Shown: positions 1 to 9,668, numbered from the stretch's first letter. The stretch: DNA of 40,597 bases from Pelotomaculum sp. PtaU1.Bin035 (GCA_002067965.1 MVRN01000118.1:1-40597), one strand, 5' to 3'. Notes: a model not told the origin generated them from the letters alone. A program made the numbers and translations.

Positions 1-2
1 GC

Positions 3-668
3 CGCATGGGTATAAAGACAGTTATGATCACCGGCGACAACCCCCTTACGGCCGCGGCCATAGCCGCCGAGGCCGGAGTGGACGACTTTATTGCCGAGGC
101 AACACCGGAAGCCAAGTTAAAGTTAATTCGCGAATACCAGGCCGGTGGACACCTGGTGGCCATGACCGGTGACGGTACTAACGACGCGCCGGCCCTGGCC
201 CAGGCCGATGTGGGCGTGGCCATGAACAGCGGCACTCAAGCGGCCAAGGAAGCCGGGAACATGGTGGACCTGGACAGCAACTCCACCAAGCTGATCGAAG
301 TCGTGGAAACCGGCAAGCAGCTGTTGATGACCAGAGGCTCGCTTACCACATTCAGTATAGCCAATGATGTAGCCAAGTGCTTTGCCATCATACCGGCCTT
401 GTTTACTGTCACCTATCCGGAACTGGGGGTGCTTAATATTATGCGATTGGCCACGCCGCAAAGCGCCATCCTTTCGGCGGTGATATTTAACGCCCTGATT
501 ATTGTTGCTCTGGTCCCGCTGGCTTTACGGGGGGTAACTTATCGCCCGCTGGGGGCCAACACAATATTGCGGCGCAACATTCTGATTTACGGCCTTGGTG
601 GTTTAGTCGCTCCCTTTATTGGGATTAAAGCAATTGACTTAATCCTTGTGTCCATGGGTTTAAGTTAA
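3..668 (+). CDS. kdpB: Potassium-transporting P-type ATPase subunit B, C-terminal part
   Basis: This is the 3' end of the catalytic subunit of the KdpFABC potassium pump, an inner-membrane complex driven by ATP; the window edge cuts off the rest. The reading frame is open from base 3. The fragment starts just before the ITGDNPLTA region of the P domain and carries the hinge motif [12 protein letters not shown], followed by the KdpB-typical membrane segments ([29 protein letters not shown] and a last segment near the C terminus). The missing upstream part would hold the phosphorylated DKTGT motif. It is followed 42 bases later by kdpC, kdpD and kdpE in the expected order, which secures the identification. 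Confidence 0.97.
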   Translation, partial: RMGIKTVMITGDNPLTAAAIAAEAGVDDFIAEATPEAKLKLIREYQAGGHLVAMTGDGTNDAPALAQADVGVAMNSGTQAAKEAGNMVDLDSNSTKLIEVVETGKQLLMTRGSLTTFSIANDVAKCFAIIPALFTVTYPELGVLNIMRLATPQSAILSAVIFNALIIVALVPLALRGVTYRPLGANTILRRNILIYGLGGLVAPFIGIKAIDLILVSMGLS

Positions 669-709
669 TACATTAAGCGGCTATCTTAGGAGAGGCGGAG
701 TGAATAAAT

Positions 710-1294
710 ATGATAAAATTTGTAAACAGGGCGTTCCTGTTACTGCTGCTGATGACGCTATTAACAGGCATATTCTATCCATTGGCCGTAACGGGCATGG
801 CCAAGGCCCTATTTTCCCGCCAGGCCAGCGGCTCACTGGTTTTTCTGGACGGCAAGCCGATAGGGTCGGCTTTAATCGGACAGGACTTTACTGACCCGAA
901 GTATTTTCATGGACGCCCTTCCGCGGCAGGAGCAAATGGCTGCGACGCGACGGCCTCGGGTGGTTCGAACCTGGGGCCTGCCAGCCGGACTTTTTTGCAG
1001 AATGTGGCAAGGCAAGCAGACGCGGTGCGTGATGAAAACTACTTGCGGCAAAAAGACTCCGTGCCCGCCGACCTGGTTACGGCTTCGGCCAGCGGGCTGG
1101 ATCCCCACATCAGCCCGGAGGCCGCCCTGATCCAGGTACACCGGGTAGCCCAGGTAAGGCAGCTACCCGAGCAAGAAGTGCGCCAGCTAGTGGAACAGCA
1201 CATTATAGGCCCGCAATTGGGAATGCTGGGTGAGTCCAGGGTAAATGTTTTATTGCTCAATTTGGATCTGGACAAAAAAGAAATGATAAAATAG
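710..1294 (+). CDS. kdpC: Potassium-transporting ATPase subunit C
   Basis: KdpC is the small single-span subunit of the Kdp pump; it stabilises the complex and affects ATP binding. The 194-residue product has one N-terminal membrane anchor (about residues 7-32) and the family signature regions around FTDPKYFHGRPSA and GSNLGP, then LDPHISPEAA. Length is normal for the family. The ATG at 710 is preceded by a purine-rich GGAGAGGCGGAG stretch. It lies between kdpB and kdpD and is presumably co-transcribed with them. Confidence 0.96.
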   Translation: MIKFVNRAFLLLLLMTLLTGIFYPLAVTGMAKALFSRQASGSLVFLDGKPIGSALIGQDFTDPKYFHGRPSAAGANGCDATASGGSNLGPASRTFLQNVARQADAVRDENYLRQKDSVPADLVTASASGLDPHISPEAALIQVHRVAQVRQLPEQEVRQLVEQHIIGPQLGMLGESRVNVLLLNLDLDKKEMIK

Positions 1295-1327
1295 AGATAA
1301 TAATGCAAATAAGGCAGGTGATTATAG

Positions 1328-4039
1328 ATGGAAAAAGAAAAGCGCGCTGATCCCGATGTCCTTCTGGCAAGCCTGCCCCGGGAGGGGCGGGGAAAATTGA
1401 CTGTTTTTCTTGGAGCGGCCGCCGGCGTGGGCAAGACGTACGCCATGCTGGAGGCGGCCCGGGAACACAAGGCGGAAGGCGTGGACGTGGTGGCGGGGTG
1501 GATTGAGACTCACGGCCGGGCAGAAACAGAGGCGCTTCTTGAAGGAATGCCGGTAATCCCTCCCCACTGCATAGAATACCGGGGTATAGAATTTAAAGAA
1601 ATGGATTTAGACGCCATTCTGACAAGGCGGCCTGAACTTGCCCTGGTTGACGAACTGGCGCACGCCAACGTGCCGGGTTCCCGCCATATCCGGCGCTACC
1701 AGGATGTAGAGGAATTATTGTCCGCTGGAATAAATGTCTATACCACATTAAACATCCAGCACCTGGAGACCCTGAACGATATTGTGGCCCAGATAACCGG
1801 TGTGACAGTGCGGGAAACCGTCCCCGACCGGAGCATCGAAACAGCGTCCGAAATCAAATTAGTTGATATCCCGGCGGAAGAATTAATCCAACGTCTTAAA
1901 GACGGCAAAGTTTACGTCCCGGGTCAGGCCAAGGAAGCAATGCGAAAGTTCTTTCGCATCGGGAACATAAATGCTCTCCGGGAACTGGCTTTGCGTTACA
2001 CGGCAAAGCGCGTCGACCGGCAGGTTGAAACCTACATGCGGGTTCACGGTATCCCCGGCCCCTGGCCGACAGGTGAACGGCTAATGGTCTGCATAAGTCC
2101 CAGCCCTTTTTCAGCCCAGCTCATCCGCGCGGCACGGCGCATGGCCGAGGGGTTGAAGGCCGAGTGGCTTGCCGTTTACGTTGAGGCGCCCCGCCAGTTT
2201 CCGGCCGGTGAGGCGGAAAAGGACCGCTTGGCTAAAAACCTTCGTCTCGCCGAAGAGTTGGGGGCTGAAACAATAACTTTGACCGGCAACACCGTGGCTG
2301 GAGAATTGTTAGAGCTTGCCCGAAAACGCAATGTATCACAGATTATCATCGGAAAGCCCCTGCACTCAAGATTCTGGGAATGGCTGCACGGTTCGGTTGT
2401 GGACAAGGTCATCCGCCAGAGCCAAGGCATAAGTATTCACGTAATCCCAGGCAAATTAAAACAATTACAAGATAAACTGCCCGCGAAACCTGTGCAAAAG
2501 ACTCTCTTGTATTTTCCCTACGCAGGGTCTTTTTTTATGATGCTTCTAGTTACTGCCATTGCCAGCCTGACACAGTCGTTTCTGGGACTGGTCAACATTG
2601 CGATGATTTACCTGTTACCCGTTTTGTTCAGCGCGGTAAAATGGGAAGTGGGGCCCGCAGTAGTTGCGGCGGTTACCGGGATATTAGCATTTGATATATT
2701 ATTTGTTCCGCCCTACTTCAGTTTTGCTGTCGTGGATTTGAGCTACTTGCTTAGTTTTGCTATATTCTTGGTAGTTGCTATACTGACCGGCACTCTGTCA
2801 TCCCGCTTGAGGCAACAGGCAGCCAGTTCCGGGCAGCGAGAGATCAGGACAAATGCCTTATACTCCTTAAGTTGTGAAATTGCTGCGGTTTCTGATTTGA
2901 AGCAGGTATTGGAGAGTGTGGTCCGAAAGGTTGCTGAAACCATTGAAGGCCAAGCTGCGGTGCTCCTGCCCAACAAGGATGGAAAACTGGAAATACAGGC
3001 TATATCGGATTCACAAGTAGAAAGTTTTGTAGATGAAAATGAGCGGGCTGTGGCTACTTGGACTTTTACAAACGGCCAGATGGCGGGCAGGGGCACGGAC
3101 AACCTTTGCGGGGCTGCCGGGCTTTATTTTCCATTGCGGACAGAGCAGGGCATAAAGGGAATTTTAGGGGTCCGGTTGAATAACCTGGAGCAGCGCCTGC
3201 TGCCGGAACAACAACGGATTTTAGAAGCGTTCGCCGGCTTAACGGCTATATCTGTAACCCGGATCCAATTTGCGGAGCAGGCCAGGGAAGCCCAGTTGCT
3301 GGCGGAATCGGAACGCCTCCGGACTGTTTTGTTTAGTTCTCTGTCCCACGATTTGCGCACGCCGTTGGCTTCCATTATCGGTGCGATTACAGGGCTCCTG
3401 GAAGAGGGAGATGTATACAGCCCTGCCGCCCGCAGGGACCTTTTGCTGACTATTCAGCAGGGAGCGGCGCGAATGAACAGGTTTGTAAGCAACCTGTTGG
3501 ATATGGCCAGGCTGGAAAGCGGCATGCTTAAGTTAAGTAAAGAATGGTGTGATATCCAGGACATTATTGGCGTTGCCGTAAGCCGTTTTTGCGAAGTATT
3601 GCGCGGCCGTCCCGTAAAAATAGAGGTCGAGCCTGGCTTGCCCCTGGTTAGGGCTGATTGTTTATTAATCGAGCAGGTGCTGGTTAATTTAATTGATAAT
3701 GCTCTTAAATATTCTAAAACTGAAAGTGAAATCGTCATCTCCGCCCGCCGTGGCATAAAACAGGCGCGGATTATAGTAGCTGACCGGGGCCTCCAGATCC
3801 CCGAGGAAGATTTGGAGCGTATATTCGACAAATTCTACCGTCTTCATTCTCCCCGCCAGGTAAGCGGCACCGGACTGGGACTGGCTATCTGCAAGGGGAT
3901 TATCGAATCTCACGGCGGACGAATTTGGGCTGCGAACAACCCCGCGGGGGGTGTGATCATTACGTTCGTTTTACCCCTGGACGATAATGCGCCACCTGCA
4001 ATCCCCGGTGTCGAAGAGGTTGAGAGCAATGGAAAATAA
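1328..4039 (+). CDS. kdpD: Osmosensitive K+ channel sensor histidine kinase KdpD
   Basis: KdpD senses potassium limitation or turgor and phosphorylates KdpE. The 903-residue protein has the full family layout: an N-terminal KdpD domain with a Walker A-like GAAAGVGKTYAM motif, a universal-stress-type nucleotide-binding domain (roughly 250-370), four membrane segments (roughly 395-500), a GAF-like linker, and a kinase core. The phospho-accepting His is residue 674 in SLSHDLRTPL. The ATP-binding domain shows the N box NLIDNALKYS and the glycine-rich GTGLGLAICKG. The stop codon overlaps the start of kdpE by 11 bases, so the two are probably translationally coupled. Confidence 0.96.
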   Translation: MEKEKRADPDVLLASLPREGRGKLTVFLGAAAGVGKTYAMLEAAREHKAEGVDVVAGWIETHGRAETEALLEGMPVIPPHCIEYRGIEFKEMDLDAILTRRPELALVDELAHANVPGSRHIRRYQDVEELLSAGINVYTTLNIQHLETLNDIVAQITGVTVRETVPDRSIETASEIKLVDIPAEELIQRLKDGKVYVPGQAKEAMRKFFRIGNINALRELALRYTAKRVDRQVETYMRVHGIPGPWPTGERLMVCISPSPFSAQLIRAARRMAEGLKAEWLAVYVEAPRQFPAGEAEKDRLAKNLRLAEELGAETITLTGNTVAGELLELARKRNVSQIIIGKPLHSRFWEWLHGSVVDKVIRQSQGISIHVIPGKLKQLQDKLPAKPVQKTLLYFPYAGSFFMMLLVTAIASLTQSFLGLVNIAMIYLLPVLFSAVKWEVGPAVVAAVTGILAFDILFVPPYFSFAVVDLSYLLSFAIFLVVAILTGTLSSRLRQQAASSGQREIRTNALYSLSCEIAAVSDLKQVLESVVRKVAETIEGQAAVLLPNKDGKLEIQAISDSQVESFVDENERAVATWTFTNGQMAGRGTDNLCGAAGLYFPLRTEQGIKGILGVRLNNLEQRLLPEQQRILEAFAGLTAISVTRIQFAEQAREAQLLAESERLRTVLFSSLSHDLRTPLASIIGAITGLLEEGDVYSPAARRDLLLTIQQGAARMNRFVSNLLDMARLESGMLKLSKEWCDIQDIIGVAVSRFCEVLRGRPVKIEVEPGLPLVRADCLLIEQVLVNLIDNALKYSKTESEIVISARRGIKQARIIVADRGLQIPEEDLERIFDKFYRLHSPRQVSGTGLGLAICKGIIESHGGRIWAANNPAGGVIITFVLPLDDNAPPAIPGVEEVESNGK

Positions 4040-4715
4040 AAAAGGGGCGCGTATCTTAATCATTGACGATGAGAAGCAAATCCGCCGGCTCCTTAAAGTG
4101 ACCCTGGACGGCCACGGCTATGAAGTGGAAGAGGCTGCATCAGGACAAGACGGCTTGGATCAAGCCGCGGCCCGCAAGCCGGACCTGATTGTTCTGGACC
4201 TGGGGCTTCCCGATATGGACGGCTTGGAAGTAATCAAACGGCTGCGGGAGTGGTCCAGGACACCAGTTATTATACTTTCTGTAAGAGAACAGGAGAAAGA
4301 TAAGATAGCCGCCCTTGATGCCGGCGCCGATGATTATGTGACCAAGCCGTTCAGCATGGGCGAGTTGCTGGCACGCATACGGGCCGCCTTGAGGCACGCG
4401 GCAGGTTTGGGGAATGAGCCGGTGCTGAACTTTGAAGATTTGTGGATTGATATTGCCCACCGTCAGGTCACTGTCAAAGGCAACGAAATAAAACTGACCC
4501 CGACGGAATATGAATTAATCAAGAACCTGGCGGTTTATGCCGGAAAGGTCCTTACCCACAGGCAGTTGCTGCGTACCATTTGGGGGGCGGCCTATGAGAA
4601 CGACACCCAGTACCTGCGGGTTTATATAGGGCAACTGCGCCGAAAAATAGAGGTGGATCCATCCCGCCCGCGCCATATTATAACCGAGCCGGGAGTTGGC
4701 TACAGATTGTTGTGA
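4029..4715 (+). CDS. kdpE: KDP operon response regulator KdpE
   Basis: OmpR-type response regulator, partner of KdpD, expected to activate kdp transcription under potassium limitation. The receiver domain shows ILIIDDEKQ, the phospho-acceptor region VLDLGLPD and the switch lysine in DYVTKPF. The winged-helix output domain ends with IITEPGVGYRLL, typical of KdpE. I start it at ATG 4029 inside the kdpD 3' end (product 228 residues, the usual KdpE length). The longer reading frame to 3987 would add 14 residues that do not resemble KdpE. A GAGG motif sits 9 bases upstream of this ATG. Confidence 0.95.
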   Translation: MENKKGARILIIDDEKQIRRLLKVTLDGHGYEVEEAASGQDGLDQAAARKPDLIVLDLGLPDMDGLEVIKRLREWSRTPVIILSVREQEKDKIAALDAGADDYVTKPFSMGELLARIRAALRHAAGLGNEPVLNFEDLWIDIAHRQVTVKGNEIKLTPTEYELIKNLAVYAGKVLTHRQLLRTIWGAAYENDTQYLRVYIGQLRRKIEVDPSRPRHIITEPGVGYRLL

Positions 4716-4778
4716 TTCGACATTCACTGAGCAGGAATTTGCCGAAAAAAGTTGAACTTTATGGTAAATACAATTTTA

Positions 4779-4800
4779 AAAGCAAAAAATAAATTGCTTT
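4779..4800 (+). terminator. Weak hairpin downstream of kdpE
   Basis: A 7-bp inverted repeat (AAAGCAA / TTGCTTT) with an 8-base A-rich loop ends in three T's. It is the only hairpin seen between kdpE and the next gene, so it could end the kdp transcript, but the stem is AT-rich and the U tract short. Confidence 0.25.
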
Positions 4801-4870
4801 CCGCAAAAAGGGATAAAATCATGTTGCCGTTAATATATCAGCGGTCATTCTATTGTCCGGAGAAATGTCC

Positions 4871-6271
4871 ATGTATAATCTAACTACTTCACATATTATT
4901 AGTATTGTTCTCACCCTGGCCTTAGTTTCTTTGGTTGGGATTTACGCGGGCAGGCAGGTTGGTAATGCTTCTGATTTCTCGGTTGGCGGCAGAAAGACAG
5001 GGGCGGCTCTTATAGCGGGAACCATCGTAGGGACATTGGTGGGTGGAGCGTCGACCGTTGGAACGGCTGAACTGGCTTTTAAGTACGGCCTGGCGGCTTG
5101 GTGGTTTACTCTTGGCTCGGGGGCCGCTTGTTTGTTGCTGGGTGTGCTGTTGGCCGGCCCCTTGCGGGAATCAGGATTAGAAACAGCGCCGCAGTTTCTT
5201 GTTAGGGCATATGGCCCGGTTGCGGGGCCGACTGCGAGTATTTTTAGTTCAATCGGTATTTTTTTAAATATCATAGCGCAGATTTTAGCCGCGATTGCCC
5301 TGCTGGGTTCGATGTTTCAATTAAGTCCGGTTTGTGCGGCTTTCATTACAATTGTTTTGGTCATCTTCTATGTCTTTTTCGGTGGAGTCATGGGTACCGG
5401 CATTGTCGGAGTCGTCAAGCTCGTTATTGTCTATACTTCTTTGATTGTCACTGGAGTTTTGGCCTACACTAAGGCGGGAGGAGTGGCCGGCTTCACCCAG
5501 TCTTTTCCCCCGTTTCCCTGGTTAAATCTTATGGGCCGGGGATTCCCGGTGGATTTTGCCGCGGGATTCTCGGTAATTGTAGGGGTCTTGTCCACGCAAA
5601 CTTATATTCAGGCGATGTTTTCCGGCAAAGATGTTGAAACGTCACGCCGGGGGGCTTTGCTTTCGGCTGTTATCATATCACCAAGCGGTTTGGCTGGAGT
5701 TATTGTTGGTATGTATATGAAACTAAACTATCCGGATATCCCAGCCTCGGAAGCATTGCCGTTATTTGTAATCAAGTACTTGCCCCCCTGGCTCGGAGGG
5801 GTCGTCCTGGCAGTGCTTTTGGTGGCTGTTATAGGGACTGCGGCAGGGCTGTCTTTGGGAATCAGTACTATGCTTACCAAGGACATCTATAAGAAGTATA
5901 TTAATCCCCGGGCTGACGACCGCCGGCTGCTTTTTATATCACGAATGGTTCTGGCCGCCGTAGCGGTTTCGACCATTCTTTTTGTAACCGGAAACCTGAA
6001 GTCAATGATCCTGGAGTGGAGCTTTCTTTCCATGGGATTGCGCGGGGCAACGATTTTCCTTCCTCTTTTGGGAGCGGTTTTCTTTAAAAATGTTGTCAGT
6101 CCCACGGGCGGGGTCCTGGCTCTAATACTGGGCCCAATAGCTGATTTGGTTTGGAAATTAGCTGTTCCCGTGGGAATCGATCCATTATATGTGGGGCTGT
6201 TGGTCGGCCTTACCGCTCTTGTGGTTGGTTCCGCCGCGTTTCCGGGAGCTAAATTCCGGAAATACGACTGA
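4871..6271 (+). CDS. Sodium:solute symporter family transporter
   Basis: Integral membrane transporter of the SSS family, which couples Na+ (or H+) entry to uptake of a small solute. The protein is about 466 residues and almost wholly hydrophobic, with around 12-13 predicted membrane segments. The N-terminal region around SVGGRKTGAALIAGT and GGASTVGTAELAFKYG is the glycine-rich SSS core where the sodium site and substrate cavity lie. I prefer ATG 4871 because a CGGAGA ribosome-binding site is 9 bases upstream; ATG 4865 and TTG 4853 are alternatives. The substrate cannot be told from sequence, and neighbours (kdp upstream, desulfoferrodoxin downstream) do not reveal it. Confidence 0.9.
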   Translation: MYNLTTSHIISIVLTLALVSLVGIYAGRQVGNASDFSVGGRKTGAALIAGTIVGTLVGGASTVGTAELAFKYGLAAWWFTLGSGAACLLLGVLLAGPLRESGLETAPQFLVRAYGPVAGPTASIFSSIGIFLNIIAQILAAIALLGSMFQLSPVCAAFITIVLVIFYVFFGGVMGTGIVGVVKLVIVYTSLIVTGVLAYTKAGGVAGFTQSFPPFPWLNLMGRGFPVDFAAGFSVIVGVLSTQTYIQAMFSGKDVETSRRGALLSAVIISPSGLAGVIVGMYMKLNYPDIPASEALPLFVIKYLPPWLGGVVLAVLLVAVIGTAAGLSLGISTMLTKDIYKKYINPRADDRRLLFISRMVLAAVAVSTILFVTGNLKSMILEWSFLSMGLRGATIFLPLLGAVFFKNVVSPTGGVLALILGPIADLVWKLAVPVGIDPLYVGLLVGLTALVVGSAAFPGAKFRKYD

Positions 6272-6292
6272 ACCAATTTAAAATATACAGTA

Positions 6293-6333
6293 TTAAATTG
6301 GGTGAGGTAATTAATCACCCCGGGGCAATTTAA
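6293..6333. promoter_or_regulatory. Nested inverted repeat between symporter and desulfoferrodoxin genes
   Basis: TTAAATTG-GGTGA, a 9-base AT-rich centre, then TCACC and (after six bases) CAATTTAA form two nested inverted repeats just upstream of the ribosome-binding site AAGGAGG of the desulfoferrodoxin gene. It could be a terminator of the symporter transcript or an operator/leader structure for the redox genes. There is no T tract after it. Function unproven. Confidence 0.35.
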
Positions 6334-6352
6334 AACATAAGGAGGCTACAAA

Positions 6353-6733
6353 ATGACCGAGTTGATGCGGGTATACAAATGTGCAATTTGCGGAAACATG
6401 GTTGAAGTTTTACACACCGGCAAGGGACAATTGGTTTGCTGTAACAAGCCTATGGAATTATTGACGGAGAATACTGTAGACGCTTCGAAGGAAAAACATG
6501 TACCGGTGATTGAAAAGAAAGACGGCAAGATAACGGTCCAAGTCGGCAGCGCTCTTCACCCAATGGAAGAAAAGCATTTTATTGAATGGATAGAATTGCT
6601 TGCTGACGGCGGAATTTTTAGAGAGTTTTTGAAGCCGGGCAGCAGCCCCGAGGTTTTATTTGAGTCTGTTGGAGAAAACATTTTAGCCAAAGCTTACTGT
6701 AATATCCACGGCCTGTGGACGAACAAAGCCTAG
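6353..6733 (+). CDS. dfx: Desulfoferrodoxin (superoxide reductase)
   Basis: Reduces superoxide to hydrogen peroxide in the cytoplasm without releasing oxygen, a standard defence of strict anaerobes. The 126-residue protein is the two-domain form. The desulforedoxin domain has Cys10, Cys13 and the adjacent Cys29-Cys30 pair. The catalytic neelaredoxin domain has the iron ligands His49 (KEKHVP), His69 (ALHP), His75 (EKHF), Cys116 and His119 (YCNIHG). The ATG follows an ideal AAGGAGG. The next gene encodes a rubredoxin-containing protein, a plausible electron donor. Confidence 0.97.
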   Translation: MTELMRVYKCAICGNMVEVLHTGKGQLVCCNKPMELLTENTVDASKEKHVPVIEKKDGKITVQVGSALHPMEEKHFIEWIELLADGGIFREFLKPGSSPEVLFESVGENILAKAYCNIHGLWTNKA

Positions 6734-6804
6734 TTGCAAGATAAACCTGTTTTTTTATGCGCAATCGGCGATGGAAGTCTATTTACCGAGGGAGATGAGT
6801 CTTT

Positions 6805-7491
6805 TTGAATACGAAAGCGTTGCATAAAATAAGCTATGGATTATACATCGTCACATCTGGAAAAGAAGGCCGCTATAATGGCCAGATAGCCAATACGGCA
6901 TTTCAGATTTCCAGTGAACCGGCTACCATCGCCATTAGTATCAACAAGCAAAACCTAACCAACGAGTTTATCAGGGACAGTAAACTTTTCACAGTATCTG
7001 TGCTGGATCAGGAAACACCTTTGTCTTTAGTCGGTCAGTTTGGCTTTAAAAGCGGCAGGGAAGTAGATAAGTTCGCTGGTGTAAATTACCAGATAGGTCG
7101 AAGCGGGGTTCCCTATATTACCGGACATACCCTGGCATATCTGGAGGCTAAAGTGCTTCAGGAAATAGACGCGAAAACGCACACTATTTTTATTGGCGAA
7201 GTAACCGGCGCGGAAGTAATGAAAGAAGGACTGCCGATGACATACGCATATTACCAGCAGGTAAAGAGAGGCAGTGTTCCTGTTACTGCGCCGGCTTACG
7301 CACCAAAGCAAGAGAAGAAAGCTGTCATAGAGGACAAATACGTTTGTTCAATCTGCGGCTACGTTTACGATCCGGCTGTTGGTGATCCTGAAAACGGCAT
7401 ACCGCCGGGAACAACGTTTGATAAACTCCCCGATGAATGGACATGCCCTGTTTGTGGAGTAGGTAAAAATATGTTCGAAAAAGATCGTTGA
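6805..7491 (+). CDS. hrb: High-molecular-weight rubredoxin (flavin reductase domain plus rubredoxin)
   Basis: A 228-residue fusion: an N-terminal FMN-binding flavin-reductase-like domain (about 1-160, YGLYIVTS and the SINKQNLTN region) and a C-terminal rubredoxin (about 175-228) with the iron-binding pairs CSICG and CPVCG. Family members carry electrons from NAD(P)H to flavodiiron proteins or superoxide/peroxide reductases in acetogens and clostridia. Its place directly after desulfoferrodoxin supports a role in oxidative or nitrosative stress defence. The start is TTG at 6805, preceded by GAGGGAGATGAG. No flavodiiron gene is present in the window. Confidence 0.93.
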   Translation: MNTKALHKISYGLYIVTSGKEGRYNGQIANTAFQISSEPATIAISINKQNLTNEFIRDSKLFTVSVLDQETPLSLVGQFGFKSGREVDKFAGVNYQIGRSGVPYITGHTLAYLEAKVLQEIDAKTHTIFIGEVTGAEVMKEGLPMTYAYYQQVKRGSVPVTAPAYAPKQEKKAVIEDKYVCSICGYVYDPAVGDPENGIPPGTTFDKLPDEWTCPVCGVGKNMFEKDR

Positions 7492-7557
7492 CCATTGCTG
7501 AGGACGTTTAATTATGATTTAATTAAACAAAATAAAAACCATTAGGAGGAAAGGGAA

Positions 7558-7818
7558 TTGGAAAAGCATATATGTATTATTGGTATTATAGTTAATCAAA
7601 GGCTGGAAAATGCGCCAAAAGTACAGCAAATATTAACAAAGTATGGTTCATTGATCTTGCTCCGGAGTGGAATCCCTTATTCAAAATGCAACCAAGGGAT
7701 AATAAACCTGACATTAGAGGCTGATCCCGTTGAATTGGATAAGATAACCAAGGAATTGAACAGCATAGAAGATATTACAGTTGAATCAATGACACTGGTA
7801 CCTGGGAAAACTTTATAA
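7558..7818 (+). CDS. TM1266-family small protein (putative iron-only hydrogenase system regulator)
   Basis: The 86-residue product resembles the small ACT/ferredoxin-fold proteins of the TM1266 family, often called iron-only hydrogenase system regulators because they sit near HydEFG genes. Visible signs are the ICIIGIIV start, the central SGIPYSKCNQGIINLTLEA and the length. No hydrogenase gene is nearby here, so the name is a family label and its job is unknown. The start is TTG 7558 after AGGAGGAAAGGG. A strong terminator follows the gene. Confidence 0.78.
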   Translation: MEKHICIIGIIVNQRLENAPKVQQILTKYGSLILLRSGIPYSKCNQGIINLTLEADPVELDKITKELNSIEDITVESMTLVPGKTL

Positions 7819-7845
7819 CCATTTTTCTAATTTGATAATAATGCG

Positions 7846-7878
7846 GAAAGGAAGGCATTTGCAGCCTTCCTTTCTTTG
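7846..7878 (+). terminator. Rho-independent terminator after the TM1266-family gene
   Basis: An 11-bp perfect stem (GAAAGGAAGGC / GCCTTCCTTTC) with a 7-base loop is followed by TTTG. It ends the plus-strand redox transcript and lies between it and the convergent secreted-protein gene. Confidence 0.8.
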
Positions 7879-7901
7879 CATGGATGTAAAAGTATGCCCT
7901 A

Positions 7902-8360
7902 TTATTTCCAGCCATTGTCTTCGAACCAGTACTGGGTTATTCCGTTTTCATCTGCATATTGATGCACATCATAATCCCTGTCCGGATCAAGGTAGAAGTA
8001 ATGGTTTACGCCATTGTCGTCGACATAGAAATACCTTTCGCTGTCTCTGTCATAATCCCAATGCTGATGCCGGTTTCCCCTATCGTGGCGGAATAGAATA
8101 TTTTCCAGCTTGCTGATTTTTTCTCTATAGAAATCAGAATATTTCCCAATGTAACCGTAATTTACATCAGCCAAAAATCTATGGCCGCCGTTCTGATCAG
8201 CATCAGAATGGTACCAGCTGTAGCCTTGATAGCCATTGCTCACACTGCCGCTTTGAGAATCACCACAAACATCGAGACTGCCCCGCTGGTGGGCAAACGC
8301 TGCTGAAGAGAGCGTTAGTGACAGGACCAATGTCATGACCAATAAAACAATTTTCCGCAT
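7902..8360 (-). CDS. Secreted hypothetical protein
   Basis: I do not recognise the family. The product starts with a clear signal peptide: MRK, then a hydrophobic core LLVMTLVLSLTLSS and a cleavage-like AFA-HQ site. The mature part (about 130 residues) is polar and rich in Asp, Tyr, His and Gly, with repeated pieces such as YFYVDDNGVNHYFYLD and QYADENGITQYWFED that look like short beta-repeat units. I choose ATG at 8360 (minus strand) because the signal peptide begins there; an AAAGGAG lies 12 bases upstream. ATGs at 8372 and 8402 would add 4 or 14 polar residues. It is convergent with the TM1266-family gene and divergent from nif. Confidence 0.65.
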   Translation of the reverse strand: MRKIVLLVMTLVLSLTLSSAAFAHQRGSLDVCGDSQSGSVSNGYQGYSWYHSDADQNGGHRFLADVNYGYIGKYSDFYREKISKLENILFRHDRGNRHQHWDYDRDSERYFYVDDNGVNHYFYLDPDRDYDVHQYADENGITQYWFEDNGWK

Positions 8361-8484
8361 ATTATTGCTCATCTCCTTTGGATATTTTGATTGTGGACGC
8401 ATATATAAATATAATCAAGCGGCGCAATAAGATCAATGCGAAATTAGCGGCAATGATAAAAACAAATTCCTCTTAAAATAACTA

Positions 8485-8512
8485 TTGACAATGCAAGTTA
8501 AATAATTATAAT
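8485..8512 (+). promoter_or_regulatory. Consensus sigma-A promoter for the nif operon
   Basis: A perfect TTGACA (8485-8490) and a perfect TATAAT (8507-8512) are separated by 16 bases. Transcription would begin near 8519, giving a leader of about 300 bases before nifH. No sigma-54 (-24/-12) element was seen. A strong constitutive promoter fits control by attenuation in the leader rather than by activation. Confidence 0.85.
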
Positions 8513-8533
8513 AGAGGATAAATAATGTTATAG

Positions 8534-8600
8534 TGATACGAAGTAGTATCAATAGGGCAATGGCGCTTTTCTGGGAGGATCTTCCTGAAAAGCGTTTTTT
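8534..8600 (+). promoter_or_regulatory. Leader unit 1: paired hairpins overlapping a terminator (ANTAR-like)
   Basis: Hairpin P1 is TGATAC/GTATCA (8534-8551) with hexaloop GAAGTA. Two bases later, hairpin P2 is AGGGC/GCTTT (8554-8569) with hexaloop AATGGC. The 3' strand of P2 is also the 5' strand of a terminator: CGCTTTTC (8564-8571) pairs with GAAAAGCG (8587-8594), with an inner AGGA/TCCT stem, then six T's. P2 and the terminator cannot form together. Two closely spaced hexaloop hairpins with A at loop position 1 and G at position 4, overlapping a terminator, are the known signature of ANTAR antiterminator binding sites; P2 meets it exactly, and P1 has only the G4. Confidence 0.7.
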
Positions 8601-8605
8601 ATTTG

Positions 8606-8683
8606 GGTTATGAAGTCGTAACTATATTAGGGCAGTGGCGCTCTCGCCGCGGGGTTTACATCCTGCCGGTGAGGGCGTTTTTT
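8606..8683 (+). promoter_or_regulatory. Leader unit 2: second copy of the hairpin-terminator module
   Basis: The same design repeats. P1 is GGTTAT/GTAACT (8606-8623, two G-U pairs) with hexaloop GAAGTC. P2 is AGGGC/GCTCT (8629-8644) with hexaloop AGTGGC (A1, G4). Overlapping P2, an 11-bp terminator pairs CGCTCTCGCCG (8639-8649) with CGGTGAGGGCG (8667-8677) and is followed by six T's. The P1 stem sequence differs from unit 1 while pairing and loop are kept, which argues for selection on structure. Confidence 0.7.
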
Positions 8684-8693
8684 ATTAACAGAA

Positions 8694-8778
8694 TTATTTA
8701 CATTGATGTAATTGAGTACGCATTGCTGAAGACTGGGTGAGGACGCCTGTTGTCCCCCAGGGGGCGGGTGGCCTTTTT
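8694..8778 (+). promoter_or_regulatory. Leader unit 3: divergent third terminator module
   Basis: A hairpin TTAC/GTAA (8698-8711) has hexaloop ATTGAT (A1, G4). A weaker hairpin TGGGT/GCCTG (8734-8749) has loop GAGGAC. An imperfect GC-rich hairpin (about 8745-8772, CCCC against GGGG at its tip) ends in five T's at 8774-8778. It looks like a diverged copy of units 1 and 2, with a long spacer between its two small hairpins. nifH begins 41 bases later. Confidence 0.5.
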
Positions 8779-8804
8779 GTTTTCCAAAATATCGCATTGA
8801 CTGA

Positions 8805-9638
<834 letters not shown>

Positions 9639-9668
9639 TTCCAAATTTCTTTGTAAGGGGTGAGAACA

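Noticed and set aside
6293-6333. PerR operator upstream of the desulfoferrodoxin gene
   Set aside because: The repeat does not fit the TTATAAT-N-ATTATAA pattern.
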